Of a DNA stretch of 64,000 nucleotides, positions 8,617-18,207 are shown piece by piece. The stretch is taken from the NCBI GenBank assembly GCA_965222345.1, contig CBDCTS010000007.1, positions 806,001-870,000 on the forward strand, in the 5' to 3' direction. Both the position numbers and the translations under genes were made by a program. Position 1 is the first letter of the stretch. Each line of letters begins with the position of its first letter. Origin of the DNA: JADFGZ01 sp965222345 (lineage in GTDB: Bacteria > Acidobacteriota > Terriglobia > 2-12-FULL-54-10). A model generated the notes under the pieces. The model was not told where the DNA came from. It did no database searches and saw only the letters and a list, made by a program, of their open reading frames with translations.

Positions 8617-9339
8617 TTACTCAGCCGGGGGTGGCGGCGGCACATAATACAGGATGCGGCCACAGCTCTCGCAGTTGACGATCTGTTGGTTTGTTTTGAC
8701 GTCGTTGTAAGCCTGCGGCCGCAGCCGCACGTAACATGCCTGACAGGCTCCATCGGTTGCAGGAGTGACAGCCAGCCCGTGGCGCAGGGCGGCAATCCGC
8801 TCATAGCGGGCGTAAACGTCGGCTGCTAGGCGTTGTTGCGCCTCCTCCCGGCGGACCCGGACGTCGCTCAGCTTATTCTCCTCTTCCTGTTTCTTCCTCT
8901 CGGTAGCGGCTATCTCCTCCTGGGCGCGGGAGCGTTCCACCGCCAGGCTTTGCTCCGACTCTCGCAGGGTCTTTTCCAACGACTCGGACTCGATCATCTC
9001 GGCGAGAATCTCGTCCTCCAGCTTGCGGACCTCCGTCTCGTGGAATTCGATCTCATGGAGCAGTGCGCGGTACTGCTCATTGGTCTTCACGTCCAGGGTC
9101 TGGTCCCGGTAGTGGCTGATCTTCTCCCGCAGGGCAGCGATATCGTTTTCCCGCTTGCGGCGCGCCTGTTGATTTTTTGCCAGGGCCTGCTGATCGGCCT
9201 CTCTTTTTCGGACGTGTTCAGAAAGCTGCCCTTCAATCTCTGCAATTTTCTTCGGCAGCCGCTGAACATCGGCCGAAAGGTCTTTTATCGTGTTGTCCTG
9301 TTCTTGGAGTTCAATGAGCAGTTTTAAATCCGGGTTCAT
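8617..9339 (-). CDS. Coiled-coil protein with C-terminal C4 zinc ribbon
   Basis: 240 residues. Roughly the first 175 are a long, highly charged coiled coil (heptads rich in Glu, Arg, Lys and Leu). Two CxxC pairs follow, CQAC and CESC about 22 residues apart, forming a zinc ribbon typical of the C4-type family often annotated as a putative nucleic-acid-binding protein. Proteins of this type are frequently encoded beside RNase H or Nif3-like genes, as here. A role in RNA metabolism is an inference. Confidence 0.8.
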   Translation of the reverse strand: MNPDLKLLIELQEQDNTIKDLSADVQRLPKKIAEIEGQLSEHVRKREADQQALAKNQQARRKRENDIAALREKISHYRDQTLDVKTNEQYRALLHEIEFHETEVRKLEDEILAEMIESESLEKTLRESEQSLAVERSRAQEEIAATERKKQEEENKLSDVRVRREEAQQRLAADVYARYERIAALRHGLAVTPATDGACQACYVRLRPQAYNDVKTNQQIVNCESCGRILYYVPPPPPAE

Positions 9340-9710
9340 GGTTTGAAACGATTGCTAACGCATCTGCTGGCCGTTGAGATTTCGCTTATTATAGCATGGC
9401 TTTTCGGGACAGGCGGGGGCGGCCCCTCCGCGGAGTGAATCAGATTTTCATCGATAGTGGCCTTATAATGAAAACTGGTCCACACCGTCGTCGCGGGGGC
9501 GCCTGTGATTAGAGCCGCGATAGGTTGCCCTGCCTGTCCCGAGCGCAGCCGAGGGAAGCGGAGCCGAAGGGTAATGGAGCGGTTTTGCAGCCACCGTCCC
9601 GCTTAAACCCCAGCAGGTATCTGGACGGACACTCTATACTGTCCGGCAAGCATTGACTTCGCCTTCCGGTTCGGAGATGATGAGCCAGCCGCTCCTGCGG
9701 CGGAGGAATC
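9340..9710. other. Intergenic between divergent genes; holds a dispersed GC-rich motif
   Basis: About 370 bp between the leftward zinc-ribbon gene and rightward DUF3467, so promoters for both should be here. Positions 9533-9570 carry a TGTCCCGAGCGCAGCCGA motif that recurs in degenerate, inverted form near 56694-56720. I searched for RNase P RNA landmarks because of the RNase H neighbour and saw none. Confidence 0.45.
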
Positions 9711-10010
9711 ATGACTACCCCATCGCAGCAACCGCAAATTCAGATCACACAGACCGGAGACTACCGCGAAGGGTATGCCAACAGCGTGCAGATCCGCGTC
9801 AGTGTTTGGGATTTTCTTCTCCAGTTTGGAACCATGACGCAGACGGCTTCCGAGCGGGTGCATATCGTCAATTTTCAGGGCATCTATCTCAGTCCGCAGC
9901 AAGCCAAAGCCCTGCTGAATGTGCTGGGCCAGAACATTTCCAACTACGAAAGGACCTTTGGGGAAATCAAGCTGGCCCCTGCCGCTGCCGGTCAGATTGC
10001 AATCCAATAA
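9711..10010 (+). CDS. DUF3467 domain protein
   Basis: 99 residues. The body matches DUF3467: YANSVQIRVSVWDFLLQFG, then a segment reading LSPQQAKALLNVLGQNI and ending YERTFGEI. The fold and function are not established for this family; members are small, soluble and widespread. It stands alone upstream of tig. Confidence 0.82.
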   Translation: MTTPSQQPQIQITQTGDYREGYANSVQIRVSVWDFLLQFGTMTQTASERVHIVNFQGIYLSPQQAKALLNVLGQNISNYERTFGEIKLAPAAAGQIAIQ

Positions 10011-10276
10011 GCTGCCCTCCGGTCGCCGGCCCGAGGCAACAGCATCCCGGGATTGACTTTATGGAAAGACGCTGCTTATAGTGGATATTCCGCGGTGGCT
10101 CCGGCAATGAAAGTTACTGAGGGGTTGCTCAAGAACCGACTTTCCCCGCAATCACGCATAAGGCAATCGCAGCGAGGTATAATATCTAGTGGCGGCGCCA
10201 AAGGGGGCTAGGTGCGGCACAACTCCCGCAGGCCATTCATCCCCATTTTAAAGAATAGAAAGAGGTCGTTTTTCCT

Positions 10277-11539
10277 GTGTCAGAGAGTTGCCGTCGGGTG
10301 CTGGAGATTGAAATCCCGCCAGAGGTCGTAAAAAAGCGGGTGAAGGCGGTTGCAGTTCACTTGCAACGCCGCGTGCGCCTGCCCGGCTTCCGGCCTGGGA
10401 AAGCTCCGATTTCGCTGATTCAACAGAGATTTCAGGACGATATTCGCTCCGAGGTGTTGCAGGAACTGGTGCCTGAATATATCCGGGTCCGGGCGCAAGA
10501 GAAAAATTGGGAGCCGATTGGGTATCCTTCGGTTAGCGACGTGCAATTTACCGAGGATACTTCCCTCCGGTTTAAGGCTATGGTGGATATCCTGCCGGAG
10601 ATTCAACTGGGGGATTACGGAAGACTGACAGTGGGGCTGGAAGAGCCCGAGGTGAGCGAGGAAGAGATTGCCAAAAGCCTGGAGCGCTTGCAGGAGCAGG
10701 CTGCCACCTACGTCAATTTGGAGGCGAGACCTTTGCAGAAAGGCGACTACGCCAGCATCAGTTTCGAGGGCTCCTCTCCAGGCAAGGGGTCGGCGGCAAT
10801 GAAGGCCGAAGAAGTCCTGTGTGAAATCGGCGGCGCCAACACGGTGAAAGAGTTTACCGAGAACCTGAAAGGCGCCCAACCCGGCGAAGAGCGTGATTTT
10901 GAAGTTGCCTATCCCGCGGAGTTCAGCGACCCGCGTCTGGCCGGAAAAACCATCGCCTACAAGGTGAAAGTGTTGGGAGCGAAAAAAAAGCTGCTGCCTG
11001 ACCTGAACGATGACTTCGCCCGCGAGGTGGGCGAGTTCGAGACGCTGGATGCGCTCCGTCAGCAGGTCCAGCAAGAGTTGCGGAATGCCAAGCGCGAAGA
11101 AGCCGAGCAGAATGCCAAAAATCAGCTTCGCCAGCAGTTGGTCGATCTCCATGACTTCCCGGTCCCGGAGACCATGATCGAGCGCCAGATGGACAGGCGA
11201 GTGGAGCGGATACGGCGCCAGCTTGCGGCACAAAAGGTTGATCCGGAAAGCCTTCAAATGGATTGGAAGAAAATGCGCATTTCCCAGCGGGAGACTGCTC
11301 TGCAGGAGGTAAAAAGCACCCTGATCCTGGAAAAAATTGCAGAAAAGGAAAAGATTGAGATCGAAGAAGCCGATATTGAAGAAGAGATGGGAAAACTCGC
11401 GGCAGCCAGCCAGCAAACGGCGGCAGTGGTGCGGTCCCGCTTGACAAGGGAGGGGGCGCTGGATAAGATCAAAGCTAATATCCGCATTGAAAAAACTCTT
11501 GAGTTTCTCATTCACAAAGTCAGTAGCGCAGCTTCATAA
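10277..11539 (+). CDS. tig: Trigger factor
   Basis: 420 residues in trigger factor order. The ribosome-binding N-domain carries the signature LPGFRPGKAP near residue 38. The FKBP-like PPIase domain covers about residues 150-245 and includes GDYASISF. The long helical C-domain is rich in Glu, Lys and Gln. It binds at the ribosome exit tunnel and protects nascent chains. The start is GTG, with AAAGAGGT about a dozen bases upstream. It heads the block tig-clpP-clpX-lon, an order shared by many bacteria. Confidence 0.95.
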   Translation: MSESCRRVLEIEIPPEVVKKRVKAVAVHLQRRVRLPGFRPGKAPISLIQQRFQDDIRSEVLQELVPEYIRVRAQEKNWEPIGYPSVSDVQFTEDTSLRFKAMVDILPEIQLGDYGRLTVGLEEPEVSEEEIAKSLERLQEQAATYVNLEARPLQKGDYASISFEGSSPGKGSAAMKAEEVLCEIGGANTVKEFTENLKGAQPGEERDFEVAYPAEFSDPRLAGKTIAYKVKVLGAKKKLLPDLNDDFAREVGEFETLDALRQQVQQELRNAKREEAEQNAKNQLRQQLVDLHDFPVPETMIERQMDRRVERIRRQLAAQKVDPESLQMDWKKMRISQRETALQEVKSTLILEKIAEKEKIEIEEADIEEEMGKLAAASQQTAAVVRSRLTREGALDKIKANIRIEKTLEFLIHKVSSAAS

Positions 11540-11636
11540 GCGGGTAAAGTGAGATGTTTCCCGAAATAAACATGCAGTTGCAGGAACGGAGAGCTGGCAA
11601 GATCCTAGAGTTGATAAGGAGGCAGGTGATTTCTTT

Positions 11637-12224
11637 ATGGCGCTGATCCCAATGGTGGTGGAACAATCCAACCGGGGGGAACGGGCTTACGATATTTATT
11701 CCAGGCTTCTCCGCGATAACATCATATTCATCGGCACTCCCGTCGACGATAACGTTGCCAACGTGGTTACGGCTCAGCTCTTGTTTCTGGAGGCAGAGGA
11801 CCCGGAGAAGGATGTGTACCTTTATATCAACAGCCCCGGCGGGTCCATCACAGCCGGAATGGCTGTTTATGATACGATGGAATTTATTCGTCCGGATGTC
11901 TCTACCATCTGCATCGGCCAAGCTGCCAGCATGGCGGCCCTATTGCTGGCGGCGGGGGCTCCGGGCAAACGGTTCACTCTTCCCAATACGCGTGTCCTGA
12001 TTCACCAGCCATCCATGGGAGGGCTTTCCGGGCAAGCCACTGACATTGATATTCAAGCCCGCGAGATTCTGCGCATGCGGGTGTCCACCAATAGATTACT
12101 GGCGAAGCATAGCGGACAGGACATGAAACGGATTGAGAAGGATGTGGAGCGGGATTTCATCATGACTGCGGAGCAGGCGAAGGAATACGGGCTTGTCGAT
12201 GCGATTATTTCGAAGCACAAGTAA
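11637..12224 (+). CDS. clpP: ATP-dependent Clp protease proteolytic subunit
   Basis: 195 residues with the ClpP triad in place: Ser98 in GQAASMAA, His123 in IHQPSMGG and Asp173 in the VERDF segment. The N-terminal propeptide is short (MALIPMVVEQSNRG). ClpP forms a tetradecameric barrel and degrades substrates fed by ClpX. A strong AAGGAGG lies upstream of the ATG. clpX begins about 85 bp downstream on the same strand. Confidence 0.96.
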   Translation: MALIPMVVEQSNRGERAYDIYSRLLRDNIIFIGTPVDDNVANVVTAQLLFLEAEDPEKDVYLYINSPGGSITAGMAVYDTMEFIRPDVSTICIGQAASMAALLLAAGAPGKRFTLPNTRVLIHQPSMGGLSGQATDIDIQAREILRMRVSTNRLLAKHSGQDMKRIEKDVERDFIMTAEQAKEYGLVDAIISKHK

Positions 12225-12308
12225 AAGAAGAATCATCGCAGCCTGTTCGGTGTGATATTTTGAGAATCGAACCGATGTTTGGAAACGAAGCGGAGAGAAA
12301 GGCACAGA

Positions 12309-13562
12309 GTGAAACGAGGCGCATCGGACGAGAACCTAAAGTGCTCCTTCTGTCATAAGTCACAGGAAACGGTGGGCAAACTGATTTCCTCGCCCAGCGA
12401 CTATCCTCGCGCATACATTTGTGACGAGTGCGTGGCGGTTTGCAACTCCATTCTGGAAGATGACCGCGCCGGCGCATCTTCAGGGGGTCTGCGCTTATTG
12501 CCCAAACCCAAGGAAATCAAGGAATTTCTGGGGCAGTACGTCATTGGGCAAGAGAAGACTAAGAAAAAGCTGGCGGTAGCCGTCTATAACCATTACAAGC
12601 GGATCCAGATGACCCGTCAGCGCAAGCCCGAGGTGGAGTTGACCAAGAGCAACATACTGCTGATAGGGCCTACTGGAACCGGTAAAACGTTGCTGGCTCA
12701 GACCTTGGCCCGCCTCTTGGAAGTGCCCTTCGCCATCGTGGACGCCACCACGCTGACCGAGGCCGGATATGTCGGCGAGGATGTGGAAAACATCATCCTC
12801 AAGCTGCTGCAGGCCGCCGGAGGCGATGTGGCTCGCGCCCAGCAGGGAATCATCTATGTGGATGAGGTCGATAAAATTTGCCGCAAGGATGAAAATCCTT
12901 CCATCACACGGGATGTCTCCGGAGAAGGAGTTCAGCAGGCCCTGCTGAAGATTTTGGAGGGTACGGTGGCCAACGTTCCCCCGCAGGGAGGGCGGAAGCA
13001 TCCTCATCAGGAATTCACTCCGGTGGATACAACCAACATCTTGTTCCTGTGCGGTGGAGCCTTTGTCGGCTTGGATAAGGTCATCCGCAAGCGAATCAGG
13101 AAGAAATCGCTCGGGTTCCAGGCGGAATCTCCGGCGCGGGAAACTTCGCGCTGCGATATTGACGTGCTGGAGCAGGTGCAGCCCATGGACCTGATCCGGT
13201 ACGGGTTGATCCCGGAGTTTGTGGGGCGCCTGCCCACCATAGCGGTCCTGGAAGACCTGGACAAAGCTGCCCTGGTGGAAATTCTCACAAAGCCCAGGAA
13301 CGCCCTGGTTAAGCAGTACCAGATACTGTTTGAGTTCGAGAATGTGCGGCTGCAATTCGCCGAGAAGGCGCTGGAGATGATCGCCTCCAAGGCCCAGGAG
13401 CGGAAGGTCGGCGCCCGCGGACTACGCATGATTTTGGAAGATTTGATGTTGGATTTGATGTACCATCTACCTTCCCAGAGGAAATCGAGAGACTTTCTGG
13501 TTACGCCGGAAATGGTTGAGGATCAGGAAATCAGCATCAAGCTTTTGGAGAAGGCTGGATAG
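12309..13562 (+). CDS. clpX: ATP-dependent Clp protease ATP-binding subunit ClpX
   Basis: About 417 residues. The N-terminal C4 zinc finger (CSFC then CDEC) is followed by the AAA+ module with Walker A GPTGTGKT, Walker B IIYVDEVDK and the C-terminal small domain. It unfolds tagged or damaged proteins for ClpP. I place the start at GTG 12309, just before KRGASDENLKCSFC and behind an AAAGG; a TTG at 12279 would add ten residues rich in Arg and Lys that are not typical of ClpX. Confidence 0.95.
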   Translation: MKRGASDENLKCSFCHKSQETVGKLISSPSDYPRAYICDECVAVCNSILEDDRAGASSGGLRLLPKPKEIKEFLGQYVIGQEKTKKKLAVAVYNHYKRIQMTRQRKPEVELTKSNILLIGPTGTGKTLLAQTLARLLEVPFAIVDATTLTEAGYVGEDVENIILKLLQAAGGDVARAQQGIIYVDEVDKICRKDENPSITRDVSGEGVQQALLKILEGTVANVPPQGGRKHPHQEFTPVDTTNILFLCGGAFVGLDKVIRKRIRKKSLGFQAESPARETSRCDIDVLEQVQPMDLIRYGLIPEFVGRLPTIAVLEDLDKAALVEILTKPRNALVKQYQILFEFENVRLQFAEKALEMIASKAQERKVGARGLRMILEDLMLDLMYHLPSQRKSRDFLVTPEMVEDQEISIKLLEKAG

Positions 13563-13609
13563 CGCGGAAGCAAGTCGCGCCGGTCCGGCAAGAAACGAAA
13601 AGAGGAAAG

Positions 13610-16018
13610 ATGCTCACTAACCGGGAAGCGGTGGAAAGCCGCAAAATGCCCATGCTCCCGATCCGGGACGTGGTGATATTCCCCTACATGATGACTCCGT
13701 TTGTGGTGGGACGGGAAAGCTCCGTGCGGGCGCTGGAAGAGGCATTGGGAGGCGACAAGAGAATTTTTCTGGCAACCCAGCACGATGCTTCCGTCGATGA
13801 GCCCAGCCCCTGTGACATCTATCAAGTCGGCACCATTGTGACCATCGTCCAGAGCCTGAAGCTTCCGGATGGAAACATCAAGGTTTTGGTGGAGGGAGTG
13901 GAGCGGGGCAAAATTCTCAGCCTCAGCGATGAGGATGGGTTTTTCCGGGCTGTGGTGCGCCCCATCCATTTCAAAGCGGAACCGAGCCCCGCGCTGGAAG
14001 CGTTGATTAGTCGCGTCACCGCGCTGTTTGAGCAGTACGTCAAGCTCAGCCAGAGCCTGAACTATGAAACGATGATTGCAGCTGCGCGGGTGGATGATGC
14101 CGCCAAGCTCAGCGATACCATTGCGGCGAACTTGCAGTTGAGTATGGAGGAGAAGCAGGAGTTGCTGGAGATTTTTGATCCGGCGGAGCGTCTGAACCGG
14201 ATTGCCGATATCCTGGAGATGGAGATCGAGAAGTTAAACGTGGACCGCAACATTCAGGGCCGGGTGAAGCGGCAAATGGAGCGCGCCCAAAAAGAGTATT
14301 ACCTGAATGAGAAGATGAAGGCGATCCAGAAAGAGTTGGGACGGGACGAGAAGAGCGAAATCGATGAATTGAAGAAGAAGATCGAAACGGCCGGAATGCC
14401 CAAAGAAGCCAAAGAAAAGGCGTCCCAGGAGCTAAAGCGTCTGGAGATGATGCCGCCCATGTCGGCCGAATCCACAGTGTCCCGCAACTATCTCGATTGG
14501 CTGCTGGCGGTTCCCTGGAAAAAGAAGACCAAAGAAATCAAAGATATGGAAAGGGCCGAAAAGATTCTGGAAGAGGATCACTACGGCCTGGAAAAGATCA
14601 AGGAGCGGATCCTCGAATTTCTGGCCGTGCGCCGTCTGGTAAAAGAACCCAAAGGCTCCATCCTCTGTTTCGTAGGCCCTCCGGGAGTGGGGAAAACTTC
14701 GCTTGGGATGTCCATTGCCCGCGCTACCGGGCGTAAGTTTGTGCGGCTCTCGCTGGGGGGTGTCCGCGATGAAGCCGAAATCCGCGGTCACCGGCGCACC
14801 TACATCGGCGCGCTGCCCGGACAAATTCTCCAGATGATGAAGAAAGCAGGGACCCGGAACCCGGTGTTCATGCTGGACGAAGTGGAAAAGATGAGCATGG
14901 ATTTCCGAGGCGACCCTTCAGCCGCTTTGCTGGAAGTTCTGGACCCGGAACAGAATTACATGTTCATGGACCACTACCTGGATGTGGAATACGACCTTTC
15001 GCAGGTCTTCTTTATCTGCACGGCCAACGTGATTCATACGATTCCGCCGGCCTTGCAGGATCGGATGGAAGTGCTGCGCCTGTCCGGCTACACCGAGCTC
15101 GAAAAGACCGAGATCGCCAAACGCTTTTTGGTGAAAAAGCAGCGGAAGGCTACGGGCTTGACCGAAAAGAACATCAGCTTTTCCGATGAAGCGCTCGGCG
15201 ACATTATCCAGTCCTACACCCGGGAAGCAGGGGTTCGCAACTTAGAGAGGGAGATTGCGAACGTCGGCCGGAAGGTGGCCCGCAAAGTGATCAAGGAAGG
15301 CCGCGATCTGAAGGTTTCCATCGAGAAGGAAAACCTGGCGGATTACCTTGGGGTCGTCAAGTTCCGCGATGCGCTGGCTGAGAAAAACAATGAGGTGGGG
15401 CTGGCAATCGGCTTGGCCTGGACGGAAGTCGGCGGCCAGATTCTGGCCACCGAAGCTACTTTGATGGATGGCAAAGGAAGGCTGACTTTAACCGGGAAAT
15501 TGGGCGACGTGATGCAGGAATCCGCTCAGGCTGCCATGAGTTATGTGCGGTCGCGGAGCCATCTGCTCGGGCTGGAACGGGATTTCTACCGCCGTCTGGA
15601 CGTCCACATTCACGTCCCGGAAGGTTCCATCCCCAAAGACGGCCCTTCGGCGGGAATTACCCTGGCCACTACTCTGGCCAGCGCCTTGACCAAAATCCCC
15701 GTGCGGAAGGATGTTGCCATGACAGGCGAGATTACGCTCCGCGGGAAGGTTCTCCAGATTGGCGGTTTGAAGGAGAAATTATTGGCGGCTCACCGCGCCG
15801 AAATACGCACGGTCATTCTGCCGAAGGACAATGAAAAGGACATGGCGGATATCCCTGCCAACATTCGGGAGGATTTAACGATGCATTTTGTCCAGACCAT
15901 GGATGAGGTTTTGCAAATTGCCCTGGAACGCCCCCTGCAGCCTCTGGCACCGAATGCGCCCATGGCCTCCGATTTTCAGCCCAAGGACGTTGCCGATCAG
16001 GGATCGCTGACGCAATAA
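13610..16018 (+). CDS. lon: Endopeptidase La (Lon protease)
   Basis: 802 residues in the LonA arrangement: N-terminal substrate-binding domain starting MLPIRDVVIFPYMM, a coiled helical linker, AAA+ core with GPPGVGKT near residue 352 and FMLDEVEKM, and a C-terminal Ser-Lys protease domain with catalytic Ser near residue 680 in PKDGPSAGIT and the Lys in the ALTKIPVRKD region. It degrades misfolded and regulatory proteins. GAGGAAAG precedes the ATG. It is the last gene of the tig-clpP-clpX-lon series. Confidence 0.96.
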   Translation: MLTNREAVESRKMPMLPIRDVVIFPYMMTPFVVGRESSVRALEEALGGDKRIFLATQHDASVDEPSPCDIYQVGTIVTIVQSLKLPDGNIKVLVEGVERGKILSLSDEDGFFRAVVRPIHFKAEPSPALEALISRVTALFEQYVKLSQSLNYETMIAAARVDDAAKLSDTIAANLQLSMEEKQELLEIFDPAERLNRIADILEMEIEKLNVDRNIQGRVKRQMERAQKEYYLNEKMKAIQKELGRDEKSEIDELKKKIETAGMPKEAKEKASQELKRLEMMPPMSAESTVSRNYLDWLLAVPWKKKTKEIKDMERAEKILEEDHYGLEKIKERILEFLAVRRLVKEPKGSILCFVGPPGVGKTSLGMSIARATGRKFVRLSLGGVRDEAEIRGHRRTYIGALPGQILQMMKKAGTRNPVFMLDEVEKMSMDFRGDPSAALLEVLDPEQNYMFMDHYLDVEYDLSQVFFICTANVIHTIPPALQDRMEVLRLSGYTELEKTEIAKRFLVKKQRKATGLTEKNISFSDEALGDIIQSYTREAGVRNLEREIANVGRKVARKVIKEGRDLKVSIEKENLADYLGVVKFRDALAEKNNEVGLAIGLAWTEVGGQILATEATLMDGKGRLTLTGKLGDVMQESAQAAMSYVRSRSHLLGLERDFYRRLDVHIHVPEGSIPKDGPSAGITLATTLASALTKIPVRKDVAMTGEITLRGKVLQIGGLKEKLLAAHRAEIRTVILPKDNEKDMADIPANIREDLTMHFVQTMDEVLQIALERPLQPLAPNAPMASDFQPKDVADQGSLTQ

Positions 16019-16466
16019 GATAAGCGAGCATCTTCCTCCTTGGAGTCTGAAGATTTTCTTTCCGACCCAATTCGGAAGGGGGCGGATTACACCCCCTGGC
16101 AAAATACTTTTTCAGCGTGGGTTAGCATTCCGGTGGGTTCCCGCAGATCATCACCCGAGACGTGATTATTCTAGCCTGATTATCCGTGAAGCTGAAATAC
16201 GAACGCTGTCTGCCCCGGATTCCTTTCTTTTCTAAGGGTGGGGAAAATACTCCAGATTGACGATAAATGGATTCGATCAGCCATTGCCCGGTTCGACACG
16301 CAGCCGGAGCGGCAGTAAAGCTCTTTGACCGAGGGAAAGCAGAAGGGGAACAACTCCCCGCAAGGTTCGACTGCGAGCAAGCAGCACAAACTGGGAGAGG
16401 GGAAGGCCTGTTTGCATTCCGCGCCCGTTCCCTTACACGAATCGACAAGGACGTTCGGGAGTTAGT
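16019..16466. other. lon-rho intergenic region with a weak hairpin
   Basis: About 450 bp without a convincing gene. A hairpin at 16077-16097 (AGGGGG / CCCCCT, nine-base loop), followed ten bases later by five T residues, could be a weak terminator for lon. The remainder probably contains a long rho leader. Rho autoregulates through its leader in several bacteria, but no specific element is recognised here. Confidence 0.4.
16077..16112 (+). terminator. Possible weak intrinsic terminator after lon
   Basis: Six-base-pair GC stem with a nine-base loop about 60 bp past the lon stop, with a short T run ten bases beyond the stem. The distance to the T run makes it a poor classical terminator. Confidence 0.3.
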
Positions 16467-17717
16467 ATGGATTTAGCCGAATTAAAAGATTTGAATATCA
16501 CTAAATTGACGCAGGTGGCCAAGCAATTGAACGTACCGGGGGCCACCGGGTTGCGCAAGCAAGAATTGATCTTCAAGATCCTGCAGGCGCAAACGGAAAA
16601 AGACGGGCTGATCTTCTCCGAGGGCGTGCTTGAAACCTTGCCGGATGGCTTTGGATTTCTGCGCGCTCCGGATTACAACTACCTGCCCGGGCCGGACGAC
16701 ATTTACGTCTCCCCCTCGCAGATCCGCCGCTTTGACCTCCGCACGGGAGACACCATTTCCGGGCAAATTCGGCCCCCCAAGGATGGAGAGCGCTACTTCG
16801 CCCTGATCAAGGTGGAGGCGGTGAATTTTGAATCGCCGGAGGAGTCGCGGAACAAGATCTTTTTCGACAACCTGACGCCGCTGTATCCGCAAGATGGCAT
16901 CCAGTTGGAGACGGTCAAAGGGAATCTCTCGGGGCGGGTGATGGACCTGATGACGCCCATCGGGAAGGGCCAGCGGGGCCTGATCGTCTCCCCGCCGCGA
17001 ACCGGCAAGACCATGCTGTTACAGTCGATTGCCAACTCCATCACGGCAAACCATCCGGAGGTCACCCTGATTGTGCTGCTGATCGACGAGCGCCCCGAGG
17101 AGGTGACCGACATGCAGCGGTCGGTGCAGGGCGAGGTGATCAGCTCGACGTTTGACGAGCCGGCGGCGCGGCACGTGCAGGTGGCCGAGATGGTGATCGA
17201 GAAGGCCAAGCGGCTGGTGGAGCACCGCCGGGACGTGGTGATTCTGCTGGACTCGATCACGCGGCTGGCGCGGGCCTACAACACCATCGTGCCGCCGTCG
17301 GGCAAGGTTCTGAGCGGGGGGGTGGACTCCAACGCCTTGCAGCGGCCCAAGCGGTTTTTCGGGGCGGCGCGGAACATCGAGGAGGGGGGCAGCCTGACGA
17401 TCGTGGCCACGGCGCTGATCGACACCGGCAGCCGCATGGACGACGTCATCTTCGAGGAGTTCAAGGGGACCGGCAACATGGAGATCATTCTGGAGCGGAA
17501 GCTGGTGGACAAGCGGGTGTTTCCGGCCATCGACATCAACCGCTCGGGGACGCGCAAGGAAGAGTTGCTGCTGTCCAAGGATGAACTGAACCGGGTGTGG
17601 GTGTTGCGCAAGGTGCTGAATCAACTGGCCCCGACCGAGTCCATGGAACTGCTGCTGGACAAGCTCTCCAAAACCAAGGCCAACTCCGATTTCCTCGCCT
17701 CCATGAGCGGAAGGTAG
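16467..17717 (+). CDS. rho: Transcription termination factor Rho
   Basis: 416 residues. Rho_N helical domain (MDLAELKDLNITKLTQVAKQ), cold-shock-type RNA-binding domain with GFGFLR-like DGFGFLRAP, and the hexameric ATPase with the P-loop region GLIVSPPRTGKT, then RSVQGEVISSTFDEP and the Q-loop and R-loop regions. The P-loop has Thr where E. coli Rho has Ala (APPKAGKT), and Arg for Lys one step before. It terminates untranslated transcripts. It is monocistronic as far as can be seen. Confidence 0.96.
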   Translation: MDLAELKDLNITKLTQVAKQLNVPGATGLRKQELIFKILQAQTEKDGLIFSEGVLETLPDGFGFLRAPDYNYLPGPDDIYVSPSQIRRFDLRTGDTISGQIRPPKDGERYFALIKVEAVNFESPEESRNKIFFDNLTPLYPQDGIQLETVKGNLSGRVMDLMTPIGKGQRGLIVSPPRTGKTMLLQSIANSITANHPEVTLIVLLIDERPEEVTDMQRSVQGEVISSTFDEPAARHVQVAEMVIEKAKRLVEHRRDVVILLDSITRLARAYNTIVPPSGKVLSGGVDSNALQRPKRFFGAARNIEEGGSLTIVATALIDTGSRMDDVIFEEFKGTGNMEIILERKLVDKRVFPAIDINRSGTRKEELLLSKDELNRVWVLRKVLNQLAPTESMELLLDKLSKTKANSDFLASMSGR

Positions 17718-18006
17718 GATTGTCATCCGGCAAGGGCGCCGCCCGGAATGGATTGTTCCAAATTCCGGTTGACTCAAACCGGATGAGCGCAGTTCTTCTG
17801 CTCAAAGCGAAAATGGGCGGCACATCGGAAAGAGAATTCCCCCACAGGGCGAACCACTCTCTTCGTAGGACCGCCTCCTTCCTGATGGTGCCCTTTTCTT
17901 ATAGCTTGTTTATGGGTTACACTGGCTGGCGAATAGCTGGTTGCATGGTTGCAAGGTAGCTTGATTGCTCCCTTACCATTTCTACTTCCACTTCCTCTTT
18001 CTTCGG

Positions 18007-18082
<76 letters not shown>

Positions 18083-18207
18083 ATCTTTTCAATAGCTTGC
18101 AAGAGTAATGGCATAGAGGCTCTGAGCTTGCACGGATCAGGCGCCGGGCGTATGATTTTGTGGAAAGATAGAGTTGAAATCGGAAATTCGATTCGCGAGG
18201 TGAGAAC

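Noticed and set aside
9340..9710. Possible RNase P RNA near RNase H
   Set aside because: None of the conserved RNase P RNA landmarks are visible.
10280..11515. Long open frame on the minus strand opposite trigger factor
   Set aside because: It follows from codon bias of tig. It has no conserved motif and the plus-strand gene is certain.
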